64,000 nucleotides of DNA from positions 24,451,253-24,515,252 of the forward strand of contig OY978525.1 of assembly GCA_963854835.1 (NCBI GenBank), written 5' to 3'. The notes under the pieces were generated by a model that was given only the letters and a program-made list of their open reading frames with translations, searched no databases and was not told the origin of the DNA. Source of the DNA: Megamerina dolium (lineage: Eukaryota; Arthropoda; Insecta; Diptera; Megamerinidae). A program made the translations under genes and the position numbers. Of the stretch, positions 22,781-35,191 are shown piece by piece; position 1 is the stretch's first letter, and each line of letters begins with the position of its first letter.

Positions 22781-24855
22781 TTTCCAGAAGTGGTATAAAA
22801 ATGTCAACCACCGATTGCACCTAAAATTGTTCCGATCCATATATAGCACATTTCTCAATGTCGCGTATACCTCGATGACCGGGGACCTTGCATAGGTGAA
22901 TTAGTTATGCAGTATTTGCATTCAAAATGAGTGAACTAATCCATTGCTGGCTAACCAGAATTTGGTGAAAACCAAACTGTCGTTTCAAGCTATCAGGCGG
23001 TCAGCTATCTTCTGGTAAGAAGTTATATTAATCGGTCATTGTTGTTGATAATTCCATTTAACCATGCTGTCTGCTGCCCACTTCTCTTATATAGCTCATA
23101 CCAAGCCTATGAAAATAATTACCCAAGCTCATGGAATACTTCACCGTAACTCTAACGTCAGCTTTAAAAAATTTAATTTGCTTTTTCAACTTCAATAGAC
23201 TATGAATTCGCCGTATCATTGACATAAAATAAATTACACTCATATTTTACAACAGAAGAACAATTCACAATGGATTTCAACTATGAAAGAATTGACGGAA
23301 TGAAAAAGTTGAAGGTTTAGTTAAAGTTAAATATTTATTTATCTTTAACTTCCCTTATCAAGAATGTAAACTTTCGAATGAATATCTTCAATACTTTAAT
23401 CTGAACATTAACATCTTCTTCATATTCTTATATAGTCTTTGTATAATTTTACAAAAGAACATTTAAATTAACAATGTATTCAGTGGCAACAATAAAAACT
23501 TTGCATACATTTATGAATGTTAAAATTTAATTTGTTCCTACTATGCCTACATAATTGGGAACTTTGAGCTCCCATTTAAAATGAATACATAGTACATGTG
23601 CATAATTATATACAAAAATGCCCAAATGAAATTTGCCTGTTGGGCGCGTATGCATTTGCATACACATATAAATTATTTACATTAAGCTGCGGTCAAGAAC
23701 CTGTTTATAATCTGTAAAAATTAACAAAATTTACATAAAAAAGTTTTATTATTGAAATCTCTGAAAAAATGCATGGAAAACAAAATTCAAAAATATAAAA
23801 CAACAAATTGTATTCTATTGTGAATCATCTGTTGTCAATCATACAAAATGAATATGGAATATATAAATATGTATGAATATATTAAAATCCAAAAATATGG
23901 ATATCATATTCAAATTCATTCCCACCCAATATTGCCACATATGTATTCGAAAGTATATAACACAAACTACCATAAATGTAATGTTGGAGGTGGTGCAAGA
24001 AAACATAACCTCAATTATCAATTATACTTGTGACCATATACAATGTTCAATATCTATCTATCAATGGTGATCAATTGGATTAAATTAATATTAATTTAAT
24101 TTTTATATTTATTTAATTGAGTTTATAAGCACGAAAGACATATAAACTATACTTATTATCTAAAAAGTTCATTTACTCGTAAAGAATTGTTTACTCCGTT
24201 GAATTCGTCACTCGCTACTCGCATTTTTGTTTTCAAATTTCTATGAGATTACAATACTCGTACCATTGAAAAGATCAACCATAAGAGGAATTCAAGAAAC
24301 TGACAGCAATTTTACTCGCCATATGTAAAAGCGATATTAAACGACTATGGAGTACCGAGTCACATATATTTATTGTTTTCATTGTGTTTTGTTATTCACC
24401 CACACATTTTCGTAATTGTGATATGTAATAAATATTTGCTATACACCGCAAACATGATGCAAAAACCATGGTAATTCTGCTTATTTCTTTGCTGCGAGAG
24501 TATGGGGTTTATCTGTCAATTATTGCCAAACCAGTATTTTATATTAATGATACCAATGGGAGGTGCAAAAAGTGGGCCAAAGCAGTAGTATATATTTATT
24601 GCCAAATTTTGAGAATTAATCTCCAAAAAAAAAGAATACAAAAATATCAACTTGTATTAATGTTTATGTATTCCAAGCTTCCAAAAATAGAATATTATCT
24701 ACTTATAACAGTATTTTATAACAAGTTCCTCTTGTATATCGAACTTATGAGATAAAGCAGAAATTAAAACGGTTAAAATGCTTAATTTCATAAACAGTTC
24801 AACCCAAATAAGTGGATCAAACACTTCTGAGCTTGTAGTATTGAATATACAAGAA
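22781..24855. other. no gene recognised
   Basis: 22.8-23.25 kb is moderately GC-rich and may contain old retroelement sequence. The remainder is AT-rich. The open frames on both strands at 23.84-24.07 kb and 24.47 kb are ATA/TAT-rich and unsupported. Confidence 0.4.
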
Positions 24856-24857
24856 CG

Positions 24858-25110
24858 AAAGTCGTCTCTGTTTTTCGTTCACTGACGCCAGTTACAAATC
24901 CCAAGCGTTGACAAATCATCCAGAACTTGCTATTTCTACTAGATGTTGGGTCTTCTGAGTATGCGTCCTCTAGCGATTTCCGAATATAACATCTTCTGGG
25001 TTGGAGCGTGTTCTTTCATTCGCATGATATGACAGAGCCACGGGATTTGAATGCACTTATCTATTTCAATATCGACATACAGCTCGTACAACTAGCGGTT
25101 GTACTTAAGT
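24858..25110 (-). pseudogene. decayed LINE fragment (C-terminal end of reverse-transcriptase ORF)
   Basis: On the minus strand a LYELYVD-like reading (ACAGCTCGTAC on the plus strand at about 25080) is followed by sequence matching the I-x-R-L-R-W / H-x-x-R-M region of endonuclease-reverse-transcriptase non-LTR elements. This is the same region as the relic at 13.19-13.45 kb. Several frameshifts. Boundaries are approximate. Confidence 0.4.
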
Positions 25111-25780
25111 ATTGGTGGGCAAATTAAAAGGATTTAAATATGACATGAATTACAATAATAATACCACCTTTTTGTGACGTCGTGAAAGTAATTTTTCTAG
25201 GATAATATAAACAAAATGAAGGTCATTTTTTGGATTCAGCGTGCCTATGTTTTCCTAGAAAATTTTCCTTCAAGCCAGCTCCAAATAGATCAGTTTTTTC
25301 CGTGGAGTTGTGTAATTAAGTAAAACTTTAAATAGAAAGAACGATGCCTATAACCTAGAGAATTCATCAGAAACCCCAAAAATCTTCCAACCTCGGATAA
25401 AAACAGTCCAAAAATTATTCTACATGAGTACACTTTTTCTCAGAGCCTGGAAAAAACTTCAAGACAAATTTTATGGGACAAGAGCACCAAATTGTTGTGT
25501 TTCATTGATACTAAATCGTTTGTGAGGTTGCAAAAAGGTGCATTCTTGAAAATGGCCTCGAACAATTCCGAGTATATAAATTTTTCTAATTTTCGCTTTT
25601 AAAAGAATCTTTTACATATAAACTGAGCAAATTCAGTTCAAATTTGTGGTGCGCAACAATGTTCAAATTCCAACATGAGTAAATATTTAGCTAAATAAAA
25701 GCTTGGACAGCTATTAACGCACCAACCCCACCTTTGGTGCCCTTGACCTTATGTAGATTTTACAAGTGAGAATAAAAAAT
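25111..25780. other. unassigned
   Basis: No feature that I can support. Confidence 0.4.
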
Positions 25781-25784
25781 CAAC

Positions 25785-26030
25785 TTTAATCAACCCAGCA
25801 AAGTCTCGTTGTGAGTCTGCCCACTTTTCCTAATGATGCTCCCATCTCTTTAATCTGTCCAAATAGTACTCGGCGTTTATTTCTCCAAAATAATTATTCA
25901 TGAAGAAGATGACCTTCTCATTTGATGAAAAGCACTGTTCTCTGAGCACAACTCTTAGCTTAGGGAACAAAAAAGGGCCCCTGTGACTAGATCTGGCAAG
26001 TAGGGAGGACGGTCAAGCAATTCAAACCGT
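25785..26030 (-). pseudogene. fossil mariner transposase, C-terminal part
   Basis: Minus-strand reading across shifts gives ELLDRPPYLPDL (the pre-third-Asp motif of mariners, with the Asp region degraded), then FSSNEKVIFFMNNYFGEINA-like sequence, YYLDRLKRWEHH and a C-terminus ending near LIKVDF. The order D-x-P-P-Y-x-P-D-L then L-K-R-W-E-H is typical of insect mariners. Stops and frameshifts are abundant. No inverted repeats found. Confidence 0.7.
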
Positions 26031-27959
26031 GCATTTTTCTTTTCTGCAATTATTTTATTTTTTCTACCATCAGCTAGCTAAGTAAAGATAAGTACCATGC
26101 TCCTGTAATGGGTTTTACTTTCTGAAAATATCATATTAAAAGAATTTCATGATTATTCCAAAAGAACGGTCATCTCCAGCTTTTGAATTCACCTGCTGTC
26201 AATTTCAAGGGATTAAATTATAGTATAAAGTCCCCGTAACTCATCGCGAAGGCTGCTCAACTTAACAACAAATATTTAATGACTGCTCGATTTTCGACTT
26301 TTTCCATTTTCACAAAAGCATTTACATAGGACTCACTCAAACGGTCGTCAAGCAACAACTACGAATTCAAAGAATGCGAAAACATATTCTCTAGCATTAC
26401 TTAACGAATGCTGTCATCTTCATGTTACTTAGGAACATTTTAACTCCTATTTCACCATTCAATAAAATAAAAACAATGCTCTGCTAATGATTATTCATTA
26501 TAATGCTAATAACGATGCTTGAACTCGATAATGATTCAGAGCGCGAAATCTGCATTCCTATGAATACCATCACTACGAGAACCTGCTACTGATTTAATCA
26601 TCACATATAAAGAATTACTTATTTTAATTTTGATGATGATGTATCGTATCATTCTGAATTGAGAGATGCCAGTGTACTATTCGTAAGAAATTAGAGATGC
26701 TTGAAAACAGCTGATGGCAATACGACTCACTCATGTCTCGTATATTATGTATGACGATGATGGTGGAATTAGTGGTGACATTATTGCGCTCATGCAATAA
26801 AGTACTCGTAATGTAATCATATTATATAGTAAGTACTTATCGTATGCCTGCATAAATACATATATGCACACAAAAATTTTATGAAATAAAATGCTTTCAA
26901 CACTAAGAAAATAAAGCGTAATCTATACACGCTGCACTCACATTACTCATACAAAATAAAAAAAAATGGAAAAACTAAAACGAATATGTACAAATGAAGA
27001 AATGAACTCAATTCGCATATTTGCACATGCTCACACACACACACACACACGCACACAGATGTACCAACTCAAACAATACTATCAAGTATGTAATGTACCC
27101 ATATTGTATATTTATTTATTCAGTCTAGCTTTAACATTTAACGCGTGTCGGCGGATATTTTGTAGATACTTACATATATAGAAGCCTATACATACGTATA
27201 TACACGCTTCTACATACAGTTATTTGAAAGTTTTTTGAAAAATAAAAATAAAATAAAATTAACGAAAAGCGAATGCAAAAAAAAAAAAAAAAAAACCCGA
27301 ATCGAAAAAATCCAATTGAAAATTACAAAAATTTTCAACTAGGTATTTCAAATTTGAAACGAACTTGAACTACATACTTTGTTATTATTCACTGTATGTG
27401 TGTGTGTTTGTGCATTCAATACAACAAGTAATGAAAAATTTTGTATTATTTTTTACATTTATCCATTCAAGTGTTTGTTTGTTTCCTAAGCGCTTTGTAT
27501 ACAGTTTTAATTTTGCGTTTTGATTTTTGTCTGTATTGTTTTGTTGTTCATTTAATCAAACAATAGCATTCTCTTTTTTTTCGCATTAAAGCGTATGATT
27601 TAATTTATTTGCGGTAGACTGTTCTCCCCACATTACGCTGGTACGCTCTAATGAAATTATTATAGTTATATTTACCTATTCACTTCTTATTAGTCGTGAT
27701 TTAATCGATTGCTTTTATTTTTCATTTTTATTGATTGTTGACATTTCAACACTAAAACGGCCGACCCTTTTGTCTAAGTGCATTAAGGTAGCCGCCAAAT
27801 GTATGGAAGACAAATTTTAAACGTGAATTCTAGTATCCATCGGCTAGAAGTATTTGATTTGATAAAAAAGTATCAAATAGAAAGTTTCCTTCCGGGTAAT
27901 GAACATTTAAAATTCGCTCACGAGCACTAGATCTGGAAAAAAATATTTAACCATAAAAT
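26031..27959. other. non-coding stretch with CA repeat and long A-run
   Basis: Contains a (CA)n microsatellite at 27031-27058 and a run of about 19 A at 27276-27295. No gene is supported. Confidence 0.5.
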
Positions 27960-29250
27960 CTTGCCTCTAGAGGGGTTAAACGTATAACCGTCCCCTTATT
28001 ACAGTCCTTTACCCAATAGTTTCCGCATCATGGGACACTAAAATGTAAATTTCATAGAGGAACCCCCTAAATGGCGTAGATAAGGAATAAGTATGTTCAG
28101 AAAAAATGTTGTATAGATTAAACTAGAGGGGGCGCACTTATATGAAATTAAAAAAACTCAATTTTCTAAAGTAGTCGACCTGAAAGAAAAAGATAGGAGA
28201 TAGATATGTTCGAGGAAAAAAACTAATGGAGTTCGGTCTTACATTTGATTCCTCTAGAACCGACTATTGGGAAACTATATGATTTTTGTCGGTTTTCCTG
28301 GGTTTTTGAGAGTGCAGATGAGGATCCGTTTGTTCTGAAGAAATAAAATAAATTAAAGTCGCCGTTATAGTTCACCCTACTGTAGGCGATTCCTGGCAAC
28401 TACGTGGTTATTTGTGAATTTTCATGTGTTGTTATATGGCAACCCCCTTAAGGGATGCAAATAGAAGATAAGTAAGTGTGGTAGAAATATTGGTGAGGTA
28501 AAAATAATGGGAGTCGACATTACGTTTTACCCTGCTATAGGCAATTCATGCGTAGTTATCGGGTTATTTGGGTATTTTCATGTGTTTTATATATAGCGCT
28601 CCCAATAACGGGTAAGTTAATTTGGGAGAAATACTGGGGTGGTAAATATAATGCGAGTTTGGAGTAACATATATCACTCTCCTAGAAACGATTCCTGGGA
28701 AGCTATGAAGTTATTTGTTGATTTTTAAATGATTTTACTCTAATTTTATATAGCAGCCCGCTTAAGGGTAAGTAAATTTGGGAGAAATACTGGGAAGGCA
28801 AAAGCAATAGGAATCTTTATTACATTTCATCTTCCTATAGGCGATTCCTGGGCAGCTATGGAGTTATTTGTGTTTTTTCATCTGTTTTTATGCTTATTTC
28901 GTACTCTTAAGAGATGGAGATAAGAAGCAATTATGTTGGGTAAAAATATTCTGATGAACATGTGAATAGAGGACGGTAATAAATTTTACTGTAGAGCCAA
29001 GAGTACTAGATCCATATTTTACAAAAATGACTTTTTTATAGAAGATGTTCTTTAAGAAGTGGAGATACGAGAATTATTGTATGCCGGTTATACATTTGAC
29101 ATTTCCACGGATGAAATCCTAAAGCGAGAGGAGCTAATTTTATTAAAACATAAATTTTGCAAGGTAGTCTTCCTTAGGGATAAAGATAGGGGAAAAGGTA
29201 GTTGTTGGGGAAAACGTTGAAGAGAGAAAGCAGTAATAGAACATGATTAT
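27960..29250 (+). repeat. degenerate tandem array, unit about 150 bp
   Basis: At least seven diverged units. Phase markers TAGGCGATTCCTGG or equivalents fall at about 28252, 28383, 28537, 28683 and 28837, so spacing is 131-154 bp. Other shared motifs are TTATTTGTTGATTTTTAAAT, CCTTAAGGGATG or TTAAGAGATGGAGATA, AGTAAATTTGGGAGAAATAC and AATGGGAGTC. The same family appears in short blocks at 17.9-18.7 and 11.4-11.7 kb. It is a satellite-like or element-internal tandem repeat. No open frame persists across units. Confidence 0.75.
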
Positions 29251-30000
29251 CAGGTTCTCAAATAATTGGTTCTTTCTACAAAGTTTGGGCGTAGCTCTCC
29301 GTCGCTGATCTCTAACAGTCAGAAATATCAAACGGTAATAGGGTTTTCCCCAGTACCGACCTACTACCTACTTTCACCTTCTCGACTCGATCGATTTCTT
29401 TCATTAGCTCCACATGATTAGTATATATATACAATAAAAAAACTTTCAGAAGAGTTGTGTGTCTAAGCTTAAAGAAATCACGAGTTCTTCCCTTTGGAAT
29501 CGGCTAATATTGTAAGTAAGCCCCATGTAATACTGATCATATTTAATACAGTACCGCAATAATAGTGGGACAAGAGCTCGCTCAAGATTCTTATGAGCCT
29601 ATACTTACAGCCTTTCTTATACTTTGATATACTTTTCTTGAAGACGGATCAATATTTTTCCAAAGTATTTTATTTATTTAAACAAATGTTACATATAAAT
29701 GTTAAAAACATGAGCGTGTGTATGCCTAGACTAATTAATATAATGTAAAATTTCCGAAAATGGAGAGTAATTAATTAACAAAGTCAATTAAAAATTAAAT
29801 GCATATAATAAGTATGCATAATATATTGAGATATATCATATCAGCGAGTATAAGTCAGAAAATAAAGCATGAAATATGTATGTGTTTCTGTTTTGCCTTT
29901 TTTGCAATCTATCTTCTTCTTCTACTTAATTATATATTAGTGGAATTCACGAATTGATACAAAATGAATTTTACATACATTTCAATCGCAACAATGAAAC
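29251..30000. other. no gene recognised
   Basis: AT-rich, nothing supported. Confidence 0.5.
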
Positions 30001-30008
30001 GTACGGTT

Positions 30009-30592
30009 GTGGGTGTATAACTTAATATGGTCCGTTTTCAAAAGATGGCTCTGGTGGTCCGAATCTGTGTTATATATAGAGCATTTGCGGGAAGCATATA
30101 TTATGCGGTATATTATGAGTAGCTCCAACTGAACGAATCCATCACAGGCGACCGCTACCTACAACAATTGATACATTTGAGCCGAGCACTGAAAGAAAAA
30201 CGGCTACAATACGAACAGAGGCACGACCAAGTGAGTTTGCGACATGACAACGTACGACCACAAGTTGCTCAACCGGTTAAAACGTATTTGGAAACGTTGA
30301 AATGTGAAGTTTTACCTCACCCGTCGTATAGTCCAGACATTGCTCCTTTCGACTACCACTTGTTCCGTTCTTTCGAAGAAGTCAAAAATTGGGTCGATTC
30401 GTGGATCACATCAAAACACGCATCATTTTTATGAGATAGTATATGAACATTACCAGAAACATGGCAAAAAGTAGTGGCTAGCGATGGACAATACTTTCAG
30501 CAATGCATAAATTCATATTATTATTAAATAAATTATTAAAATAAACGCTGGAAAACAGCAAAAACCGAACCGAATTATGTTATACGCCCATC
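30009..30592 (+). mobile_element. mariner deletion derivative
   Basis: The left end GTGGGTGTATAACTTAATAT and the right end, read inversely, GATGGGCGTATAACATAATT form imperfect inverted repeats continuing as GGTCCGTTTT / CGGTTCGGTTTTT. Length is about 580 bp. The N-terminal half of the transposase is gone while the C-terminal third remains. Confidence 0.8.
30168..30500 (+). pseudogene. mariner transposase, C-terminal third (DD34D)
   Basis: The 88-codon frame holds the second catalytic Asp in LRHDNVRPQ and the third in YSPDIAPFDYHLF, with 34 residues between (DD34D, classic mariner). Upstream, in the element but in broken frame, lies a W-x-R-C/LRQLQ-like stretch. After the stop at 30432-30434 the same strand continues in frame with LPETWQKVVASDGQYFQQC, the usual mariner C-terminus, so a premature stop truncates the protein. 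The first Asp and DNA-binding domain are absent. Confidence 0.88.
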
Positions 30593-30749
30593 ATTAAGCC
30601 CTTTAAAGTATGCAACCATAAAAGCATTTAGCATAAATTTTCTATGCTTATGCAATACTGAATCTGTCACTTCAAATAACTGTCATGAATACCACTATTA
30701 TATTTATAAATTTTTTAATTATATACTTTTTCCTTTTCTTAATTGTTTC

Positions 30750-30773
30750 ATTTTCTTTCTATCTCTTTGCAGG
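30750..30773 (+). promoter_or_regulatory. strong splice-acceptor-like signal
   Basis: A pyrimidine-rich tract ends in TTTCTATCTCTTTGCAG, a near-consensus 3' splice site. It could begin a (mostly untranslated) exon that reaches the donor at 31015/31016. An alternative use of the same region is a promoter: TATATAAAAA lies at 30900-30909 with CAGTTC at 30937. Confidence 0.35.
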
Positions 30774-30984
30774 CATCGAACGAACGAACGTATGAAAGAA
30801 ATTGTATAGATACCTACATTATGAATATATATGGCTAATAAGCCAATACATTACTACTACGTACGAATACTTTTATAACAACAACAATTTGCATGAGAGT
30901 ATATAAAAATAAATTTGAAAAGAATGCACTAAAAAACAGTTCACTTTTGCTGCGGTTAATTATTATTATTGTTATTATTGTGGC

Positions 30985-31015
30985 ATGAACAATTTTTCAC
31001 CATTACCGATTAAAG
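30985..31015 (+). CDS. candidate first coding exon of a host gene
   Basis: An ATG at 30985 opens a 10-codon reading (MNNFSPLPIK) that runs directly into AAAG|GTGAGT, a near-perfect 5' splice donor, with intron starting at 31016. The exon ends in phase 1. Upstream lies a possible 5' untranslated exon bounded by the acceptor at 30773, or a TATA-type start near 30.9 kb. The exon at 34991-35191 has an acceptor compatible with this phase and would continue without a stop. I do not recognise the protein. A 31-base coding exon is weak evidence alone. Support comes from the donor quality and the phase match. Confidence 0.35.
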
Positions 31016-31687
31016 GTGAGTTTTAAAAATGGTGTAATAAAAAATGTTCATTATATGAAATTATTTGAAATAATTAAATCATAAATACAGAAGAAAAAAA
31101 ATTTAAATAATACAAATAATGCAAGCAAAATTACATTCGAAATGGAAAAAATTTAATTCGAAAATTATTCGAAATCGTTATGAATTTATTTCCCTATTTC
31201 TTTACGTGAAGAAGGGATAAACATAAAACAAGTAAAAAAAGTAATTCATTAATACGGCAATGAAACGATAAAATAAAAAATAGAGGCTTTTTAAACGAAT
31301 AATAAAATTAAAAATTAAATATAACTAAGCACAATGTGTTTCAAAAGTTTCTGAAATGGTGCTCAGTAGGCATCTTCGAGGACATTTTATGTCACCTTGG
31401 CGGTGTTATTCCATCAACAAACACCAAAATTAGTGCCCCCGGTCACTAAAATTGAATTCGAACAACGAGGAAAAAACGCATTGACATGTTCGAACTCGTG
31501 AAAAAATGGTTATGGCAAGTCCATTACTACTTTTATTAGTTTCAAAGCAAAGAACTGAAGAACAGTGATCGCGTATCAATCCAAAATCTCCGTAAAAACG
31601 TTGGAGCATCGCACCAAACGAGACATCGAGGTATACGAACTGATGAATAAAGTCTATGGGAATGATTGTTTATAAAAAAATATTAAA

Positions 31688-31925
31688 TATGTGGCACTTA
31701 TAGGTCCTGAAGGGCACTTTGGCCCAGCTATTTTGCAATATTCGCCGGTTCCGAATGGCAAAATCCTTGTGACATCACATTTTCTGAGCTTTGTTGCAGA
31801 GCTCTTTTAACAGCGTTTTCATGGCTAGTTGTACTCCCGGAAGAATTGACAATTGCTTGCCGACAGGCCAATTAAAATTGTGCTGCCGTCGGAGATTGAA
31901 CCCACGACCTAAAGATCAGAACGCA
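31688..31925 (-). mobile_element. diverged SINE, minus orientation
   Basis: Plus-strand landmarks are TATGTGGCACTTATAGGTCC, ATTCGCCGGTTCCGAATGGC, TGTGACATCACATTTTCTGA, CCGGAAGAATTGACAATTGC, TTGCCGACAGG and a B box region GGAGATTGAACCCACGACCT. The GCTTCTCTTCC-to-TTAGAAGGGA segment is deleted, and the A box end is lost. Confidence 0.8.
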
Positions 31926-32734
31926 GTGATCGCCCGAAAATTGGGAATAGTTTTAAGAAAAGCCTGTTAAAGCGATGACAATCCCATCCAAAATCTCGCT
32001 AAAAACGTTAAGAGATTACTTGGGTGTACTCGATTTCTCGATTCGTTTGACTCAAATTATTAGACGACCAAAAAATAGCTGCATTGAAGCCAGGTTTTTA
32101 CCAAAGAGAGGTTCACATTCTCGCTCTGTGTGACTAGATCAACATCACTGAAGATCAAGATCGCAGTGGTCGCCAGAGACTAGAAGAGTAGACTCGGTAA
32201 ATGTTGAAAAAGTGTGCTATGTAATAGTAAATTAGTCCCAAATTTCGATAAAATATAGAAGAAGGACTTGAACAAATATCTGTTGCGAATATTTTACCCA
32301 ATTTTTATGGGAGAGCTACATTTCGATCGAAATTTTGAGGTTTGAAAGATAGTGTGTTCGATAAATTCCACCTAGGTTATCGGATGAACAAAAAAACTAG
32401 ACGGGTTAACGAGTACTTGTCAAAAAAAAAAAAAACACACCGCAACCATTGACCACAACTTATATTCGCTGAATGTGAGAACTGAAAAAGCACGTCAAAG
32501 AGATCGTGGTCCGCTTCAAAATTTCATTAAAATATTACGAGATTACTAGAGCGTAGCCGTTGCCACTATTTTCAGTTTTTTTATACAGACTCTTGGGGAT
32601 ATCAGAAGATGTGCGCTTGATTGAATGTCCCATATGAATTGATATACAAGTAAAAATTTAGTTGTCGAACATATTTTGGCGCATTAAAGCCAATATTTAG
32701 CCAAAAGACAGATCACAAGAATTGATCATAGTAC

Positions 32735-32835
32735 GTATATATCAAATCTTGCTCCATGTGACTACTACCTCTTACCGACATTGAAAATTGTCATGAAATG
32801 TCATTGCTAGAGCGTTGTTAATAGTCTGAAAGGGG
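32735..32835 (+). pseudogene. fossil mariner transposase, third-Asp region
   Basis: Plus-strand reading from 32736 gives YISNLAPCDYYLLPTLKIVM, matching the S-P-D-L-A-P-C-D-F-F-L-F-P-x-L-K motif around the third catalytic Asp of one insect mariner subfamily, then a stop and SLKGVVTL-like sequence. It is a short relic without ends. Confidence 0.65.
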
Positions 32836-32989
32836 TCGTGACATTGCTAACCAAGACGTAAGACGTAAGACGTTATAACTTTATGACAATGTGACAAAAT
32901 ATTATGACACTTTGTGAATAGCCTAATTATGTTTAGATTTAAAAATGTTTTTCTGTTATCATAAAAAAACGGAAATATTAAAAAATATA

Positions 32990-34955
32990 TCAACCTCAAA
33001 AATGTGAATTAAAAAAGTAAAAGTGAACATATGATTTTAAAATTGGCTAATAAAAGCAAACGAAAAATTCATTTTTAGTATATTTATGTAAATGAAACAC
33101 ACACAAAAAAATGGTGAAAGTAAAAGTATCATATATGTATGAGTATAATATAGCAAATGATATATTTAAAAAAAAAATTTAAAAAAAAGCAAAATAAAGT
33201 CATAGTGAAACATAGTGAGAAATTGCAACTAAAAACAAAATAATATAATTTAAATTAAAAAATACAAGTACCTACGCTCAAATGTACTTAACTACATCTG
33301 TATGCATATTCCAAACAAAGAAAAATTAAAAAACAAATAAAAATAAAATAAAATATATTGTAAGAAAAAAAAAATTAAATTAAAACATTAAAATGCAATC
33401 GTCTCCGAAGCTAATTAAAAACGCATTTGCGAACAACTCAATGAAATCGCGTGTGTGTAATAATAGCACGTTAGTACGACTCGTACATACTTGTACATAA
33501 ATAAATTATTTGAATACTCTGTAGTGAAACGCACTAGTTCCAGACCAATGACATATCAGAAAATTTTCAATTTCCTTTTAAAACCCGCCTTTTCTTTTGA
33601 TTCGCTTTCGTCACATTACAATCAATAACTCAGTCACTGTTCAACGTTCTGGTTTTTACCCCTTTCCTTCTCAAATGATTATTTTTTTTTGAGTAGAGAA
33701 TGTAAAAAAAAACCCCACTAATGTAAAATACTTGAAATATTCCCTTCTAATCAACGAAACGTAATATTATGTCTATGAAAATCTATAAAAAAATACTCCA
33801 TTGGCAAATGAAATTGTCAGAAAAGAATCCCAGTGGGCGTACCGCATTTGAGGAAATACAGACGATAGTCCTACTAGGAAAAATTATGAAAGAATTATGG
33901 ATATTCTTTCCATATTCTTGATGATAATTGGCTTCAATTAATGTTTCCATATGGCAATTGGTGTCCCTAATGATTATATTTCTTGTTTTTGGCATTGCTT
34001 TGTTCTGTGCCCTGTCTGCAATTTTCGTCACTTCAAACAGTTTAAGTGCGAGTTTTTAATGGGGGCAGTCCACCATTTAAACTGGTCCTATAATTGCTTT
34101 GCACAGCCAGCAAGTTAAACAAACACTTTTTACACTATTCTCCACAAAAGTGCAATCCTAAAGTTAAATTTTACTGCATTTTTTTGTCAATTTTAATAAT
34201 TCTCATTTACTTTATGAAAGAACAACAATAAAGTAAGTGCATACGTGACATTTCCAATAAAGCCAAAATATAAAGATACATATGGGCAAAATTACATAGA
34301 AGAATTGCATTGTACGAATTAGATTACATATATTACTAGTGCAAGAGACAAAAGCGATTTTAGATTAGACTATAGCATTCAAGTTACATGAAGGGTGTGT
34401 GCTTTCAAAGGCTTTAAGAAACCCTAGCAACAATACAGCCTCCTTTCAGACCGGAGGGCAGAAAACAATAAGTTTAAAGACTTGTTTACATTGTATATTT
34501 TATAGGCATTCTTTTTTTTTTTTTTTGTCTTCTTTGTCAACACGACTACACGATTTCAATGTGATAATAATAAATTGCCTATATAAGCAGGGTAAATGCA
34601 TGTAAAATATATACAAAAAAATGTCGCTGATTGAATTAAGCAAAATAAAATGCATTGAATGTGAAGAAAAAAAAAATCATAAAATTAGCATTGCAAATGA
34701 ACAACCAACAACAACAACAACAACAACAATATAATAAACGAAGAGTGTCATGAATTTCAATCACATTTTTTTCGATACGATTCAACAACAATATTAAACC
34801 AACACATTAGACGATTTTATTAGCTAGTTTTGTATTGTATGTTCATAACAACAATTGTAATCATATTGTTGTACCTACTCGCATTATAATCAGTGAGAAA
34901 TTTTTCAAAATAAATACCATTTTCTGCTATTTTTATGGCATGGAAATAATAATAG
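32990..34955. other. AT-rich, no gene recognised
   Basis: Contains homopolymer tracts and an (AAC)n run at 34700-34729. The 82-codon minus frame at 33783-34031 has no recognisable motif. If the split gene is real, this is intron. Confidence 0.45.
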
Positions 34956-34990
34956 CACAACACAAACATCAACATTGTCATCAATAACAG

Positions 34991-35191
34991 CATCAGCAGC
35001 AGCAGCAGCACTATTGAAGATGGCAACAGCAACAACATCATTTACACCTCCAGCACAAACAAATGATGCTGCAGTATTGAATACTATGACAGCATCCGGT
35101 GGTTCACCTTTATCACCATCAACACCATTGTCGCCTTCAGCTACGTCATATGCGAGTATGATGATGCCATCGATATATCATATGGAATTAT
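34991..35191 (+). CDS. candidate internal exon, Ala/Ser/Thr/Pro-rich
   Basis: The open frame codes for an alanine run (SAAAAALL), a Thr/Pro-rich stretch (TSFTPPAQTN) and a SGGSPLSPSTPLSPS segment, ending SYASMMMPSIYHMEL at a consensus donor, ATTAT|GTGAGT (intron from 35192). Codons are varied (TCA, TCG, TCC, ACA, ACG) rather than a single-triplet repeat. The composition is typical of disordered parts of insect transcription factors and neuronal proteins. With the acceptor after AATAACAG (34990) the exon is exactly 201 nt and phase 1 at both ends, matching the donor at 31015. An alternative acceptor after AATAATAG (34955) keeps the exon frame open but not the phase. SP repeats could be phosphorylation sites. 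No family recognised. Confidence 0.5.

Larger units (their letters stand above)
31320..32990. other. eroded repeat debris within the proposed intron
   Basis: Three related segments carry a CCAAAATCTC-type phrase followed by TAAAAACGTT and a GAGATTAC-type phrase (near 31575, 31980 and 32515), interrupted by a SINE and ended by a mariner relic. They look like copies of one old element that I cannot name. Confidence 0.4.

Noticed and set aside
27960..29250. CRISPR-like or regulated repeat array
   Set aside because: Units are about 150 bp, diverged and without constant short repeats or unique spacers, and the genome is eukaryotic.
33783..34031. 82-codon minus-strand frame
   Set aside because: No recognisable motif and no support from splice sites or flanking repeats.
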